A stretch of 64,000 nt of DNA from Ceriagrion tenellum (Eukaryota; Arthropoda; Insecta; Odonata; Coenagrionidae), in contig OY720637.1 in assembly GCA_963169105.1 (NCBI GenBank), positions 59,728,964 to 59,792,963 on the forward strand. Direction: 5' to 3'. Of this stretch, positions 44,225 through 55,542 are shown piece after piece (positions within the stretch are counted from its first letter, which is position 1; each line of letters begins with the position of its first letter). The translations under genes and the position numbers were made by a program. The notes below the pieces were generated by a model, which was not told the origin of the DNA, did no database searches, and worked only from the letters and a program-made list of their open reading frames with translations.

Positions 44225-44970
44225 TCAATCAATGCTTCTTTGAAATATGAGGTGGATTCAAACTAATTTCGAGCTTTTACTGGATGTTGGCAGTTTCTGT
44301 TCGTTTCTGTAAGAGTAAAAACAGGAAATTTATGTACTGCAATAGTTTTTTAATAGCTAGATAATGGAAGGACGTGTCCCAAATGTGAAACAGTCACTAA
44401 ACTTGAGGAAAAAGCATGGTGAAATGGAATTCAAATTCCGTATTAGTCGAATGAGAATTTTTATTCTAGAAAAATTCACACTGGTGGAAATGTGATAAAT
44501 TTCCTTGTTACCTGGGGTGTGGTAGTATTATGTCAATATAACGGTATCTCCTAGAGTTTATTTTTTTAACTGTCAATACTTATCGGCTTATTTGTGAAGA
44601 TGATATCCTGGTATTAGCAATATTGCTTTCTCAATGTCCATATCCGATAAATTCTTTCAATGTGTGAATTTGAAAAGTAGCAATTTTAAATAGAATGATC
44701 CGAAGATTTTTTAGATTGAGGTAGATAAATTAAAAGCACCTCGTCCAATTGAATATCGCTTGTACATGATGTTTCGTGCGTCCATTGCATTTCAAGAAGG
44801 TAAGGCAATTCGAAATGCAATAATAATTATAACCGTATCTTTGATGACGAGCGATTTTCGCACTTATTGTTAGTAATAGTTATATGTTACAATGAACTCG
44901 ATTATTCGCCTACAGTCTTTCCATTGGTGGTGATTAACAGGACTGGCTGAAACATTCAAACCAGCTACTT
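44225..44970. other. No gene recognised
   Basis: AT-rich and without shared repeats. Confidence 0.4.
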
Positions 44971-44973
44971 TAG

Positions 44974-45014
44974 GATTAGCGAGGTAAAACTTGACCCCGA
45001 CACCGTCGAGGCCG
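44974..45014 (+). CDS. Candidate 41-nt micro-exon
   Basis: After ACTTTAG (acceptor, 44967-44973) comes a GC-richer block in AT-rich surroundings. One frame reads ISEVKLDPDTVEA, ending at a perfect donor, CCG|GTGAGTATG (GT at 45015). The peptide looks like ordinary protein, but 13 codons is too few to judge. Its leading single base would be phase-compatible with the two trailing bases of the 24.3 kb candidate. No family recognised. Confidence 0.15.
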
Positions 45015-45114
45015 GTGAGTATGTAGTTGACAAATCAGTTGATTAATTGGTATCAGAATAGGTACGCGACTTAGGTTGACCATGGATTTTCATTTCCCAT
45101 TTGGTCTTCTCTAA

Positions 45115-45167
45115 TACTACGGCACCAAATCAACTTTTAATTATTAAAAGTGATTTGTGTCGTAGTA
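45115..45167. repeat. 53-bp imperfect hairpin
   Basis: TACTACGGCACCAAATCA...TTTTAAT and its near complement ATTAAAAGTGATTTG...GTCGTAGTA meet with almost no loop. Lies just before the proposed LTR element. Confidence 0.7.
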
Positions 45168-45365
45168 CAGTTACGTATATTCATTTCTGCTTTTGTTAGT
45201 TTAAGTTGTTAATTAATAATTTAGTTAATTTTGTTTATTTTTGTATGTTTATTTATTTTTGTTGAATATGGTTCTATTGTTGTTTGTTGTCGAGAGGTAC
45301 CGGACGTCATTAAAAAAGCAGTGAACCAAGAGGCTAGTCACTTAAGACTTATTATTAAAACTTAA
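45168..45365 (+). mobile_element. 5' LTR of a short non-autonomous LTR element
   Basis: Direct repeat partner of 45600-45785. Both contain GTTGTTTGTTGTCGAGAGG, ACCGGACGTCATTAA, AAAGCAG, GAACCAA and GACTTATTATTAAAACTT. Immediately after lies TGGTGGCAGCGG (45368-45379), a primer-binding-site-like sequence starting TGG, as required to pair with a tRNA 3' CCA. The outer border is uncertain by several bases. Confidence 0.65.
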
Positions 45366-45599
45366 CATGGTGGCAGCGGTTAAACAGTAATATTTATACC
45401 TGTGAAAAAGAGATAAAAAGAATAATACAGATAAGTAGAAGAAGATAGAAGCATATAGGTAGAAGATAGAAGAATATAGATAGATGCATTGAAGTGAAGA
45501 TAAAAGATACTGAATGTATAGAAAAAAGGGGAGATAGGAAAGATGTGTATGAATCATTAGTTTTTTTAGTTATTCAAACAAGAAAGGGAAGAGGTTATT
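45366..45599 (+). mobile_element. Internal region of the LTR element
   Basis: About 230 bases from the primer-binding-like TGGTGGCAGCGG to a purine-rich tract, AAGAAAGGGAAGAGG (45580-45594), just before the second repeat, as expected for a polypurine tract. It is A/G-rich (AGATAGAAG repeats) and has no gag or pol frame. The layout matches a TRIM-like (miniature LTR) retrotransposon that would need proteins from another element. Confidence 0.6.
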
Positions 45600-45785
45600 T
45601 GATTTATGTATATTAATTGTTAATTAAGTTGGTTTAAGTTTAAAAAAAATATTTTAGTTAATTTGGTTTATTTTATGCTGAATTTGGTTATCTTGTTGTT
45701 TGTTGTCGAGAGGGACCGGACGTCATTAATAAAGCAGGGAACCAATAGGCAGACTATTGTTATGAAGACTTATTATTAAAACTTG
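45600..45785 (+). mobile_element. 3' LTR of the short LTR element
   Basis: Begins near TGATTTATGTATATT and ends in ATTATTAAAACTTGATCA. Contains ATTAATAAAGCAG, a standard polyadenylation signal, where the other LTR has ATTAAAAAAGCAG. The two repeats differ at several sites and by indels, so the insertion is not recent. ACTTGATCAATAATC occurs at the end and again at 45807-45821. Confidence 0.65.
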
Positions 45786-45838
45786 ATCAATAATCAGTTG
45801 GCCAGTACTTGATCAATAATCGAGGAATCGAGATCAAT

Positions 45839-45884
45839 CGAGTAAAACTCACCCGTGCCTTGTGGAACGGGTGAGTTTTACTCG
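45839..45884. repeat. Perfect 18-bp-stem hairpin
   Basis: CGAGTAAAACTCACCCGT (45839-45856) is the exact complement of ACGGGTGAGTTTTACTCG (45867-45884), with a 10-base loop. No flanking element explains it. It lies 54 bases after the 3' LTR and at the edge of a GC island. Confidence 0.9.
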
Positions 45885-45899
45885 TTTAATTATGCTATT

Positions 45900-46375
45900 A
45901 CACCTCGCACCCCTTCATGGATAGACTTCGGGCTTCGATGGCCTCGAGGTAGGGACGTCGCCCTGGCCATCGGCTCCGACCGTGGCTCCTCCGCGCGGAG
46001 CTGCTGCGAAGTCATCCGCCGACCAACCTTGGAAGTCTTCCTCCTACCTTCCTCGATGGCTTCCACCTTCTTCTTCCTCCTCACCTCGCCTCTCCTCCTC
46101 CCCTCTGGCACCACCTTCCTCCCCCCTTCTCCGCGGAAGGCTTCTCAACATGGACTCGCCCATCAGGATGACGCTCCCTCGTGTGCAGGTGTGTAGGAGT
46201 GAAAAGGAGGGCCCGGGGAGAGTCGGTCTTTCTCCCTCGCTTTTTCTCTTTTCCTCTCCTCGATTCGTCTCCTTTCCTTTGATGGGGCCGGAAATGTTCG
46301 TTAAAGGGTCCTTTTCCCAGTCCCTCCTTTAACCGTCGGCGCAGATTGCCTATTTCCAAGGATTCGTTGGACTTA
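45900..46375. other. GC-rich, pyrimidine-rich island
   Basis: CpG-bearing (CCGCGCGGAGCTGC) and C/T-rich on the plus strand from 46015 to 46140. Several 74-116 codon frames overlap on both strands and are compositionally driven. No exon is supported. Confidence 0.4.
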
Positions 46376-46379
46376 AGAG

Positions 46380-47135
46380 TTCATGTCCGAATCCCCAGTC
46401 CATGACGCCCACCTCTTCGAGGCGCTCCATAAAAAGCCGGACGAGTTCTCCGCTTCGTTTTATATTATTCGGGGAGCGTATTTGGAGATGAATTTTGGAG
46501 TGGGTCTCGTGTCATTAGGCATAGGAAGCCGATAATTTTCTGAGTCATGCGGTGTGAGAGGGAAAATGAAATCAGTTTGCCTCGCCGTACATGGGAACTT
46601 TGTCCAAAAAAAAAAGCGTTTCCTCCCGCTCCTTGCGTAATCTTGGTGGGGTTAAAAATAAAGACTCCTGAATAAATGAGGTCGTCTACGTAAAGTTTTG
46701 TGCATATACGCATGGCCGGACATTAAAATCGTAAGTTCATTATGGCTGAGAATAGAGTTTATGACACATTTTCTGCCGCCACGGCGAGTAGCTAATTTTC
46801 CGGGATCATGCTTTCCTCATTTAGACGTTTTAACTGCGAAATGAAGAAGCGTCGATGTTTTCGACGACAAAACTGCTGGGCAAAGCTTAGTAACTATTTG
46901 AAAAATTAAGAGATTGTTAGTTATCCGATTTCACAGTATTGGCCTTTCATACTTAAGTAGTATGGTAAAGGAGAAATGTTATTCCTCAATTTAAACAACA
47001 AAGGAATCACTTTTTTTTCGCACTTGCTCACGCTTAAGTTATATTTAGCGGGCACAGGTTTCCAAGGGTTACCTTTATTTTCATGTTTTTCCATTGAAAA
47101 TTGAGTCATGAATAATAAAACTAAATCATGCATTA
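46380..47135. other. No gene recognised
   Basis: Falls back to AT-rich after 46740. No shared repeat noticed. Confidence 0.4.
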
Positions 47136-47141
47136 ATAAGA

Positions 47142-47240
47142 GCGTCTGAAGAAATTACAACTTGGCTGTTTCCACGTGAGGAGGTTTCCACACACACACA
47201 CCTCGTGTGGAAACAGCCAAGTTGTAATTTCTTCAGACGC
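47142..47240. repeat. Perfect 34-bp inverted repeat around a CA microsatellite
   Basis: Left arm 47142-47175 and right arm 47207-47240 are exact complements (GCGTCTGAAGAAATTACAAC... and ...GTTGTAATTTCTTCAGACGC). The 31-base loop contains CACACACACACAC and further near-complementary GAGG/CCTC words. The lack of any mismatch suggests recent origin or active homogenisation. Confidence 0.93.
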
Positions 47241-47244
47241 TCCT

Positions 47245-47825
47245 ACCATGAAGGATTTCCACGAAGTCACGCCCGCTACCATTACTTACATGTATAAGTA
47301 AGTTCAAAATGTGTTTCAACTCACCCGGATGGAAGCCCGAGAAAACTTTGAGAATCTAATACGCCGGGAAAGCATCAGATCTGAATGCCATCGTATATTT
47401 TGTCGGTCATTTTGGACCCATTATGAGTTGTATAAAATAAAATTATAGATTATCATATTTGATCAGCCATTTGCTTCAGGTATATGTATATATATTCTAT
47501 GAGCATACCTATTTAGTTTCCATTGTTACTCCCAAAAAAATTCTTTATAGATTCGCCGGGTCATAGGTGGTATTAAGTTAACGAATGGAATTGTCATCTC
47601 TCGAAATTAATGCATCTAAGATACAGTATTAATCTCCGTTTTAGGTCAAATATTAGAATAGGTGAGTCTTCAATTTTGCCATTGGTATAGTGTCTAGATC
47701 TCTCGCATCCCTCCCTTTCCGGGAAAAATTATTCGGCTTCAATGTTTTCGCTCTCCCTCAATGTGCGTCCCTGAATTAACATAGTCTTCATTTTTTTCCG
47801 TAGAGGGCAGGTGAAAAGTGTAATC
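47245..47825. other. No gene recognised
   Basis: AT-rich with TATATATA near 47487. A GC-richer patch follows at 47830-48130, with a 122-codon Arg-rich minus frame of doubtful meaning. Confidence 0.4.
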
Positions 47826-48134
47826 CACCAACGATGAACCTCGCTCGCGAGCGATTGGTCTAAAAATAGCGAGACCTCCCTGATTCTCCCTGCCTCTCCA
47901 CGCTTCACTTGCAATTATTTTCGCGACCGGTCGCGCAGTGGCGCGTGGAGAAGTGGGTTTCGCGATTTTTCTTATCTGTCGCTTCCCCTGGTGATCTCGA
48001 TGCACGCGTCTCGGCCAAATGAGAGCCCTTTTTCTCTCCCTTTCCACCTCTCCGTCGCCTCTTAAACCCTCCAGGCCCACATGTTCCGTGTCTTCGACCG
48101 GAGCCAATTTTTCACCGCCCGAAAACTTTCGCTC

Positions 48135-51100
48135 TTCCGCTTGACTATCAATCGTGTCCGATGGAAACTGTTTGTCGTAGTCTTCTGGCTCATTTGAGTC
48201 GCAAAAAAATGATGAATTTTTATTTCGGCTGGGAATTGTGGAAAGACGCCAGAAATGTTATAATATCAACTCTCCAAGCTTCAAGCTCACAAGATGATTA
48301 TTTTGTGTTTACCCTACGTATCAACTCATCCAGGCTGGTTAGGAAGAAGGTTAAGAAGGTTAACTTTTTATGAAAAAGCATACCTCCATGTAGTGTAACG
48401 ATTAATGTTATATTTAATAACAAATAAAATCTGTGTAGGCCTTGGCTTTATTTTATCACTTAGGAACGGTTGTTTATAAATAAGTGGTTTTGGGAGTAAT
48501 TGTCGTCTTTGTTCTGATGAGACTTATTTTGACTCTGAGAGAATTTTGGAGAATTACAAGGTTATTGTGTGATCATTACGTTGAGTTTAATCGTATTTTT
48601 ATCATCCTTTGTGTCCTGTGGACTTTGGTGGTAATTTTTCCAACATTACCTGGCGCCCTGCATAATAAAAAAAGCCAAAGTCCCTCCCCCACTCCTTGCT
48701 CTATCATCGAGACACTAAGCTGGCTTGGGACGTTTTAGGCGTTCGGTGTGGTAGCAGTTACTTATTCGGGTCGTGAATGCAGATCCTCAACGTAATATTT
48801 ATCCACCACCAGAGTTATATTTAATATCATCTCATTTTTAAGTTTAGCATAAACATAATTCATTATATGCCTACTGAATGTAATTAAATTTAAACTCTTA
48901 TTTTTTAGAGTCTGCAAATATCTACATCTCTGACGTAAGTTAGCGAATTAACGAGCTTGGGAATAATATTTATTAATATATGCATACTATTATATCTTCT
49001 TACGGTGAGGATATCTTTGGTGGATGGCTAATACTCAGCTATTAGCTTCATTTCGGTCGCCCAAATGATTTACGCAATCTCCCTCTTCAGTTCAGCATAC
49101 CTACTGCCTTCTTTTTCTCTAGTTTCTAGCTGAATTTCCTAGTATTTAGTTCTCATTTACAATCGCTTGAAAGAAATTTTGCACTGGTATTACAATCCAT
49201 CGTGAATGCAGAGTAAATTAACATTCTCTTCCTACAAATTTCTAAAACTCGAAGCACGTTTCGATAAGTCGAAGTTCCGGAAGCACTTCGACGCGCAGTC
49301 GAAAGTCGATGTATCGAACTATCGACCTACAGTCGAGCCTCAATGCGTAAAACTGCCTTAGGAACTTAGATCTATCTAATTTCGAATGTATTAGTGTGCA
49401 ATTTTCACACATGCCTGTGCATTTGAATGTTTGTACTTGACCCTTATGGTTTCCATCCTTCTGTTTTCGTCGAAAAAATCAATCTTCTCCTCTCGGTCGT
49501 GATTGCCGAGTTCCACCGGTGGTTCAGTAGTCGTCTCACGACGCGCACCCGGAGCCATAAAGCGCTCGACCGAAAAGTTATAATGGTGATTAGTTCCTCC
49601 GGACGAGTTTATACGGTCGAATTTTCAATTGTCTCCCTCATCTTTCGCTCGTTCGTATCTTTTTTATGGTTACCAAGGACGCCGTCTCGTCTCCTTCCCT
49701 GGACTCTTTCGCCAATTCAACTCTTCCTTTTGTCGCTCGGACAGCTGCGTATATATAATTCTGGCGCGCGCAAGCCGCCCGTCCTTTTTCCAAACCCGCG
49801 ATCTAAAAAAATCTCGAGTCGTATAATTTTTCGCATGCGTGAAATTTTGAGAAAAAACATTGTTGGGACCATTAATATTTTGCGCGTTTTTTTTTAAACA
49901 CTTAATGATTCTGTTTTGCATTAATTCGTATCTTTTGAGCCCATACATTCGCATAGAATCCAGATCCATCTCTTTTAAATGTAGCATTTTAGTGCTGATG
50001 AGGAGAATGAGAAGTAGTGATTTCGTTCTGCTTTCGTTCTGCTTTCGTAATCAAGTTGTACGGTGCAATCCAAGCCGCGCATTAATCTTTATGTCCGCTC
50101 GCTATCCAATTCGTGGACTCAGGGTCGGGGTTTTTTTTTTGACGGCAGCAATCCGTTTAGAATATGAATATAGGATTATTGATGTGATATTCTTGCATCT
50201 TGCTGGCGTAAGCTGCAAGTAGCATCTGGAGAAGCCATTTACGACGTTGCGAACGAAATTTTGGGTAATAATCTGCTTTCCGAAACCTCTTAACAGTCCT
50301 AGCTGTGGGAGAGCTTTCCTCAGGCTTCTTAATGTTCCCCAGCATTGGTCAAACTTTTGTGGAAATTATTTGGATATCACAGTGCATCTTATTAACTCAA
50401 TTGGCCTTCACAGGCAACTGTGTCGATTATTAGTTATTGAACCACGGAAGAAATTTAGAGCTGCCTTAATGAAGTCATCGGATATTTATGCGGAAGCTTT
50501 TAAGAAGTCGTCCATATAATATTCTTCTTTTATGATCACAATAATTTTCGGAGCGAAAGGATTTTTTTTAAATATAACCTTGGCTAACAGCCTAATGTAG
50601 TCGATTGGCCTATAAGTTTATTTCTCCAGTGATGACTCTTCAATTGTGTGTTTTATTTCTACGCAAAGGCGTATTGGTGGTAATGTGTTTTATCCTGATT
50701 AAAAATTCGCTTTCCCTTCTTTCGCTTAGTTTGTGCATTAGAGATAAACTGTTGGGTGAATTATTTTTTCGGTTCAAATATGTTGTAAAGAGTGTCGGAG
50801 ATAACTGAAAGCTCTGAAAAAAGAAATGTTATCACTATTTGTTAACGTACATACCAGATGACGGTATATTTGAAATTTCAACAGGAAATGGAAATAAATA
50901 ACATGAATGCTGAATTAACATGAATAATGAATGGATGAATCTTACCAAAATTTCATGTAAGATGCATAGACTACGAAGCAGTCATCAACCACGCGTGGAG
51001 AGGTTGTATTAAAATACGAAATATCGCAATAATTCTGTTTTATCTGTCATTGAACTCACTTCGTGTGTGTCGGGCATAATTTCCTATTTAAAAGTATATG

Positions 51101-52190
51101 ACGCTGTTGTCATGTAAACAAAAATTCATATCGTTGAAATGGTTCAAAAATTGATGATTTTGGAGCTAAAATAACGGGAAAATTTCGGCATAAAGATTGA
51201 AAATTTGGTAATGAATGAATGTATCTAAAAAATTTGTTCTGTCTATCATCAGATTCTAAAAATTCGCAGCTAATCTCGTGAGTGAAAGGGAATTATAATT
51301 CAAATAAACCTTAGCTCCGTGTCCAATGCTTTTCTCTTGGAAGTACAGGTTGGTTGAAAGAGAGACCTCACAGGGGTCGCTGGGGCCGATAGGCAGATTT
51401 TGCATAGCAGTTCAATCCTTGTAGGCCCGAAGAAACGCGTGAAAATTTTGGTTCGGATACGTTCTAGTAGCTTGAAAGTCAACAGCGTTTCTTGATTCAA
51501 ACAGATTTTCAATTTTTTAGAATTCATTGTCAGCGGCTAATACGTGGGCGTTGAAGTCGAATTTCAGTTCATGTTTCTTTTATAAAAAAAATACCATCCA
51601 TTCCATTAACTTTGATGGAGGGAATTTGTGGTGGCGAGAACATCGTCGCGGTTTTCCGTTTCTGCGAATTTTGAAGGTCAATCCGCGTGTGGCACTTTCC
51701 GAGAAAATGAGTTATATGGGTGCGGTGGCTCCATTGAATGTAGGGTGGAGTTCCTCCCGTTGGCTGTTTTTTTCTTGCAGTATTATTCAGCGTTTTCCTC
51801 GGTTCCATTTATTACATCTCTAATTCTGACGGGAGTGGAAAAAAATGTGTAATTTTTTAGGCTCCCCCTTTTATCGTGACTTTGCGAGCATGCTGATGAA
51901 TAAATATCTGGCGGTTTTCCACTTTTGATAATTTAATAAAATAGCTGGGTCCGATGGTTTTTTATAACTGTTTTTCTGGATACATTAGAAAGAGATGAAA
52001 AAACATCGAAACCAATCGTGGAAAAAGTTATCTCAGTAAAAACCTGTCTTTATTTCTTCACTTCTCAATCTCTTAAAATAATTTCTTTTTAATTATTGAG
52101 GGACACTTCAAACTTCACAGCCTTATTATATATATCAGTTGACTGTGAGCACAATCCTAGTCAAAAATCAGGAATAAGGGGAAAAAAGAA
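48135..52190. other. 4 kb without a recognised gene
   Basis: Longest quiet stretch. It contains a cluster of TCGA words at 49258-49345 and a short tandem TTCGTTCTGCT at about 50021-50047. A poly-T run is at 50131. Frames reach 156 codons (49427-49897, plus) with Ser/Phe/Arg-rich products lacking domains. No repeat family of this window was found in it. Confidence 0.4.
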
Positions 52191-52194
52191 TGTA

Positions 52195-52310
52195 AAGTGT
52201 AACAGAAAATGGTTATTAGCCCTCACTGGAATTCGAACCTAAATCTCACGGGTTTTGCCCTCTTGTCTTAACCAATTTAGGATACCCAAGCGTCACATAA
52301 GGGACACAGT
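52195..52310 (-). repeat. tRNA-derived SINE head
   Basis: The complement reads TATCCTAAATTGGTTAA (A box, 52268-52284) and GGTTCGAATTCC (exact B box, 52228-52239), about 30 bases apart. This is the best B box in the window. The flanking acceptor stem does not pair, and the sequence continues into a non-tRNA body below 52220, so it is a SINE. Confidence 0.65.
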
Positions 52311-52375
52311 ATTCATGATAAATAAAAAAATTAGCAATGTACCTCTTATTTGCAAATCTAGCTCAGCGCGTTTCT

Positions 52376-52627
52376 CTACATTGTGGTAAAATGAAGAGCC
52401 GGGTCATCCGGCTTAGATCGTACATGCATAGGCTTTGATTGAAGCCAGAAAGAATATATCTGTGATTTAAATCCGCAAGTCTTGCATGTTGCTACGCCAC
52501 AGTGTGGTGGAATGTGTCGAGCCAGCTTAAAACATTTCTTGAAGATACCCTTAAGTTTTTTTTCATCATAAATACCGATGACTTTACGAGGTCCTACCCG
52601 AAGCTGTTGTTTTTTTCCTGCGATCAT
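52376..52627 (-). CDS. Hypothetical 83-codon frame next to a SINE
   Basis: Minus-strand frame with a basic, Cys-bearing product (HCGVATCKTCGFKSQ). It has a CxxC-like spacing but no complete zinc-binding motif. It could be the body of the adjacent SINE or a decayed gene fragment. No domain assigned. Confidence 0.15.
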   Translation of the reverse strand: MIAGKKQQLRVGPRKVIGIYDEKKLKGIFKKCFKLARHIPPHCGVATCKTCGFKSQIYSFWLQSKPMHVRSKPDDPALHFTTM

Positions 52628-52859
52628 AGCTTAATTGGTCGAAGAACCTGGCTCTGACCTAAGGTGAATGAGTCCTTTTGCAGCAATTTACACATTGTTA
52701 CTGAATTACTTGTAGCTTGTACGGGTTGAATCCCGTTCAGACTACCCATCGAAACGGTAGAAGAATTTTTTCCCAGATAAGAGTGTGGCTGTTTGAGTTG
52801 AGGTTATACCTAAAATCTAAAATTACAGAAAAACAGGCGATGTATTTTTATGTGTTGAA

Positions 52860-53403
52860 AACGTAAGAGAGCAAGGGAATTCCTTATGGAGATCATATTT
52901 GACTAATACGTTTTAATGTCAGAAGCAGTAAGAAGCATGTAAAAAATATTGCATTATTTATGGTGCAATTATATACTTTGATGTGACTGAAATATTAAGT
53001 AATCAAATAAAAATATCTGTATAAGTCTTTAACTAGACTCATTTTTTTCCCATAACATTCAAATTTCCTTCATAACGGAAGGGTTTTAGTGACCCTGAAA
53101 AAAATTACTACGGCGACAATATGATGTATTCCTAAAAATAGTCGAGAAAACATACTAACTACACGATTTTAATTTTTGACGAGATATAGGAGTTAGAAAT
53201 TCCTCATTTTTAAAATCTCTCTGGAGTGCATATACGTACCATTTCCGTTGTAAAATGGCTGGTATTTTTTGGCAAAAGTCTCGGAAAATAGTTCGGTAGG
53301 GAGCTGATATTTTTGTCTTTGGAAAAGTAAGATATTTTTCTTTAAAATGAAACCAAGTTGATTGATTTCTGTGTAAAGTGACATTTATCTCAAACCACCT
53401 TAA
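52860..53403 (-). mobile_element. MITE family A, near full-length
   Basis: Minus-strand copy ending at TTAA 53400-53403 (CAAACCACCTTAAGG). Shares with the 27.25 kb copy CTTTAACT.GACTCATTTTTTT, AGTGCATA, ACCATTTCC, AAAATGG and GAGCTGATATTTT. The far end has lost its recognisable TIR. Confidence 0.8.
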
Positions 53404-53934
53404 GGAAACCCAGGAGCTTAAAAAGGTGTACGAACTGAGGAATGTAATGAGTTCCATTGTGTTGACTCTATTTCAATTTTTTTCCTTTTTTTCCTAACCG
53501 ATGGAGATGTGTGAAAGTTTGGTTTGTGTCCAGCTAAAATGGATGGATGCGAAATTCTTAGCCAGCATTCTAACGATGTCGTATTACCTCACCATTGTTC
53601 TCCTCTCTTATGGTCATCCAAGGACCTGTGGCCCAGCGAAAGGTGGTTCTCCAATCTCGATAATCGGACAGTGTACTTTCACTTTTAAAAATTTGCTCTG
53701 TCATTGCTATTCTCTTAGTGGAAGTTGTTAAAGGGTTTATCGAAGTTATACATGTACCAGACTTTTTTTGTGCGCGTGGCAAGGGGACTATTCAACTGGA
53801 GATAGTTTGAATGGTCCAGATTACCTTTACCTTAATTCTATTTCTTAAGCAACTTTACTTATTGGTGCGGCGTTTTTAAAGGTAGCATTTTATATAAGTG
53901 GGATTCTACCAATTAATATCGTTATGAATAGATT

Positions 53935-54585
53935 CACTACGGATATCAAGCGGAGAATAGCCGAAGCTGCTGTGCTCAAGGAAGATAGGACTACAAGCCA
54001 GGAAAAATTATGTGAAAACATTCGTGAGAAGCGTGGCACTCAATAGATCGGAAGCATGAACCATTGGAAAAGCTGCCCAGAACAGACTATGAGCCTTCGA
54101 AACCTGGTGTTGGAGGAGGATGCTGAAGATAAAATGGACGGACAAAATAAGAAAGGATGAGTGTACAGAAGAGTAGAAAAAGAAAGGACCATATGGTAAA
54201 CCATAGAGAAAAGAAGAACAAGATGGATTAGACTTACACTGTGGCACAATCGGTTTGTGAATAACATGATTGAAGGAAAAGTAGAGGAAAAAGTCACCAG
54301 AGGAAGACCCAGGAATAAGTTCATGGACCGAATAAAGAGGAAAGTGCATAGGAAGGCTTTCCGCTTCCCATGAACGCTTCATTCCTTCATAATGAGTTAT
54401 TAGAGCATCGCTTTAGATTCAATGCTCGACGTATTTAATCTTCGGTTTCCCTTAATCACCTTTCCTATAACGTTGCTCTTCTATTAAGAAGAGATACTAA
54501 GAGTTAAGGGATCTAGCATTGGGTAGGAAAGGATGGAGGGGCTGCGGTCAAGCAATCTTAGGATTGAACGACCAATGAAATGGAT
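53935..54585 (+). pseudogene. RTE-like LINE 3' end, subfamily 2, interrupted by an insert
   Basis: Plus-strand remnant of the C-terminal RT region. IKRRIAEAAVLKED is followed by MDGQNKKG, VEKERTIW, KRRTRWIRLTLWHNR and FVNNMIEGKVEEK, then VTRGRPRNKFMDRIKRKVHRK. Homology breaks at 54355, resumes at 54492 with YxELRDLALGRKGW, and ends with the GTCAAGCAATCTTAGG terminus. Stops and frameshifts abound. The conserved GRPR.KFMDRI motif confirms the family. Confidence 0.8.
54356..54487. mobile_element. 132-bp insert inside the RTE-like copy
   Basis: Starts GCTTTCCGCTTCCCATGAAC and ends GTTGCTCTTCTATTAA. It is flanked on both sides by GAAG (54352-54355 and 54488-54491), consistent with a 4-bp target duplication. 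The uninterrupted version of the host site exists at about 38083-38103 (CATAGGAAGAGATACCAGG). The same 130-base sequence recurs at 55102-55232. No terminal inverted repeats; class unknown. Confidence 0.75.
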
Positions 54586-55101
54586 GGATTACGATCGCAT
54601 GTGGTCATTCGGTTGAACCAATGAAAGTAAATATGGTGCGTATAGATATGCGTTCACAGCGTTTATTTTAATTAAAAAAATGTGTCATTAGCATTGTAGA
54701 CCGTGTATTAAATGTGATAAAAAGGTAGGAATTCCTTAATAATATAGCTTCTACTTGGTTACCCATTTTAAAATCTATCTCCTTGGTGATTCTTCTGTTC
54801 TGTTCTCGTATCTTAGACGGGAAAAAAACGTTCGCACCTGTCGTTTCGAATATAAATCCATCGGATGTAATAATTGGAACGATCCCTGCGACGGAACGGA
54901 GGCCATGTGCTTTCTTATAAGCTTAGTGAACGAAGAAGACTTAATTCAAGGTGTGTGTTAGTGATTGTTTTAATGGGCATTAGTTACAGACGGTCAGAAG
55001 AAATCATATGTGGTGCGTATTGAATAGAATCTTGCGAGTGCATCAGTCATCTTGAATTCGAATGATGGTTTTCTTCGGCTCTCCTACTATTTCTCATTAC
55101 A

Positions 55102-55232
55102 GCTTTCCGCTTCCCACGAACGCTTCATTCCTTCATAATGAGTTATTAGAGCTTCGCTTTAGATTCAATGCTCGATGTATTTAATCTTCAGTTTCCCTTA
55201 ATCACCTTTCCTATAACGTTGCTCTTCTATTA
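55102..55232. mobile_element. Second copy of the 132-bp insert
   Basis: Differs from 54356-54487 at only a handful of positions (for example CCCACGAA for CCCATGAA and GAGCTTCGC for GAGCATCGC). Same orientation, 746 bases downstream. Outside the shared 130 bases the flanks are unrelated, which defines the ends of the unit. Confidence 0.75.
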
Positions 55233-55359
55233 TTGTCTTTTAAGAACGTTTTCGCCTTAATGTTATTTTTTCTCAATGAGGTTGCTGTGACGAAAATCTT
55301 ACGTATATCAGGATCTATGCTTAGCTAACCCTGTGTATTGCCAGCCAACACGTTGGAGT

Positions 55360-55465
55360 TTATAAAAAATCGCCTCGAGGGAAGGTTCACCGGGCCCGGG
55401 AATCGATCCAATGCACATGGACTTGCAGTTTCAATACGCCACTACGACAGCAGCGCCTCATAATT
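55360..55465 (-). repeat. tRNA-derived SINE head
   Basis: The complement has CTGTCGTAGTGGCG (A-box region, 55437-55450) and GGATCGATTCCC (B box, 55398-55409). A GGGCCCGG stem-like stretch follows. Head-to-head with the SINE at 55.55 kb. Confidence 0.6.
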
Positions 55466-55542
55466 TCCGTAGGAATTGTTGGAGTATTTGAGGAAATAAA
55501 ATGTCACGCCTGAATGCTCCAAAATTTGCCGCTGGAATAAGG

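Noticed and set aside
49427..49897. 156-codon plus-strand frame
   Set aside because: Compositionally biased product without domain; overlapping frames on both strands are similarly open.
52228..52284. Functional tRNA
   Set aside because: The boxes are good but flanking acceptor strands do not pair and the sequence continues into a SINE-like body.
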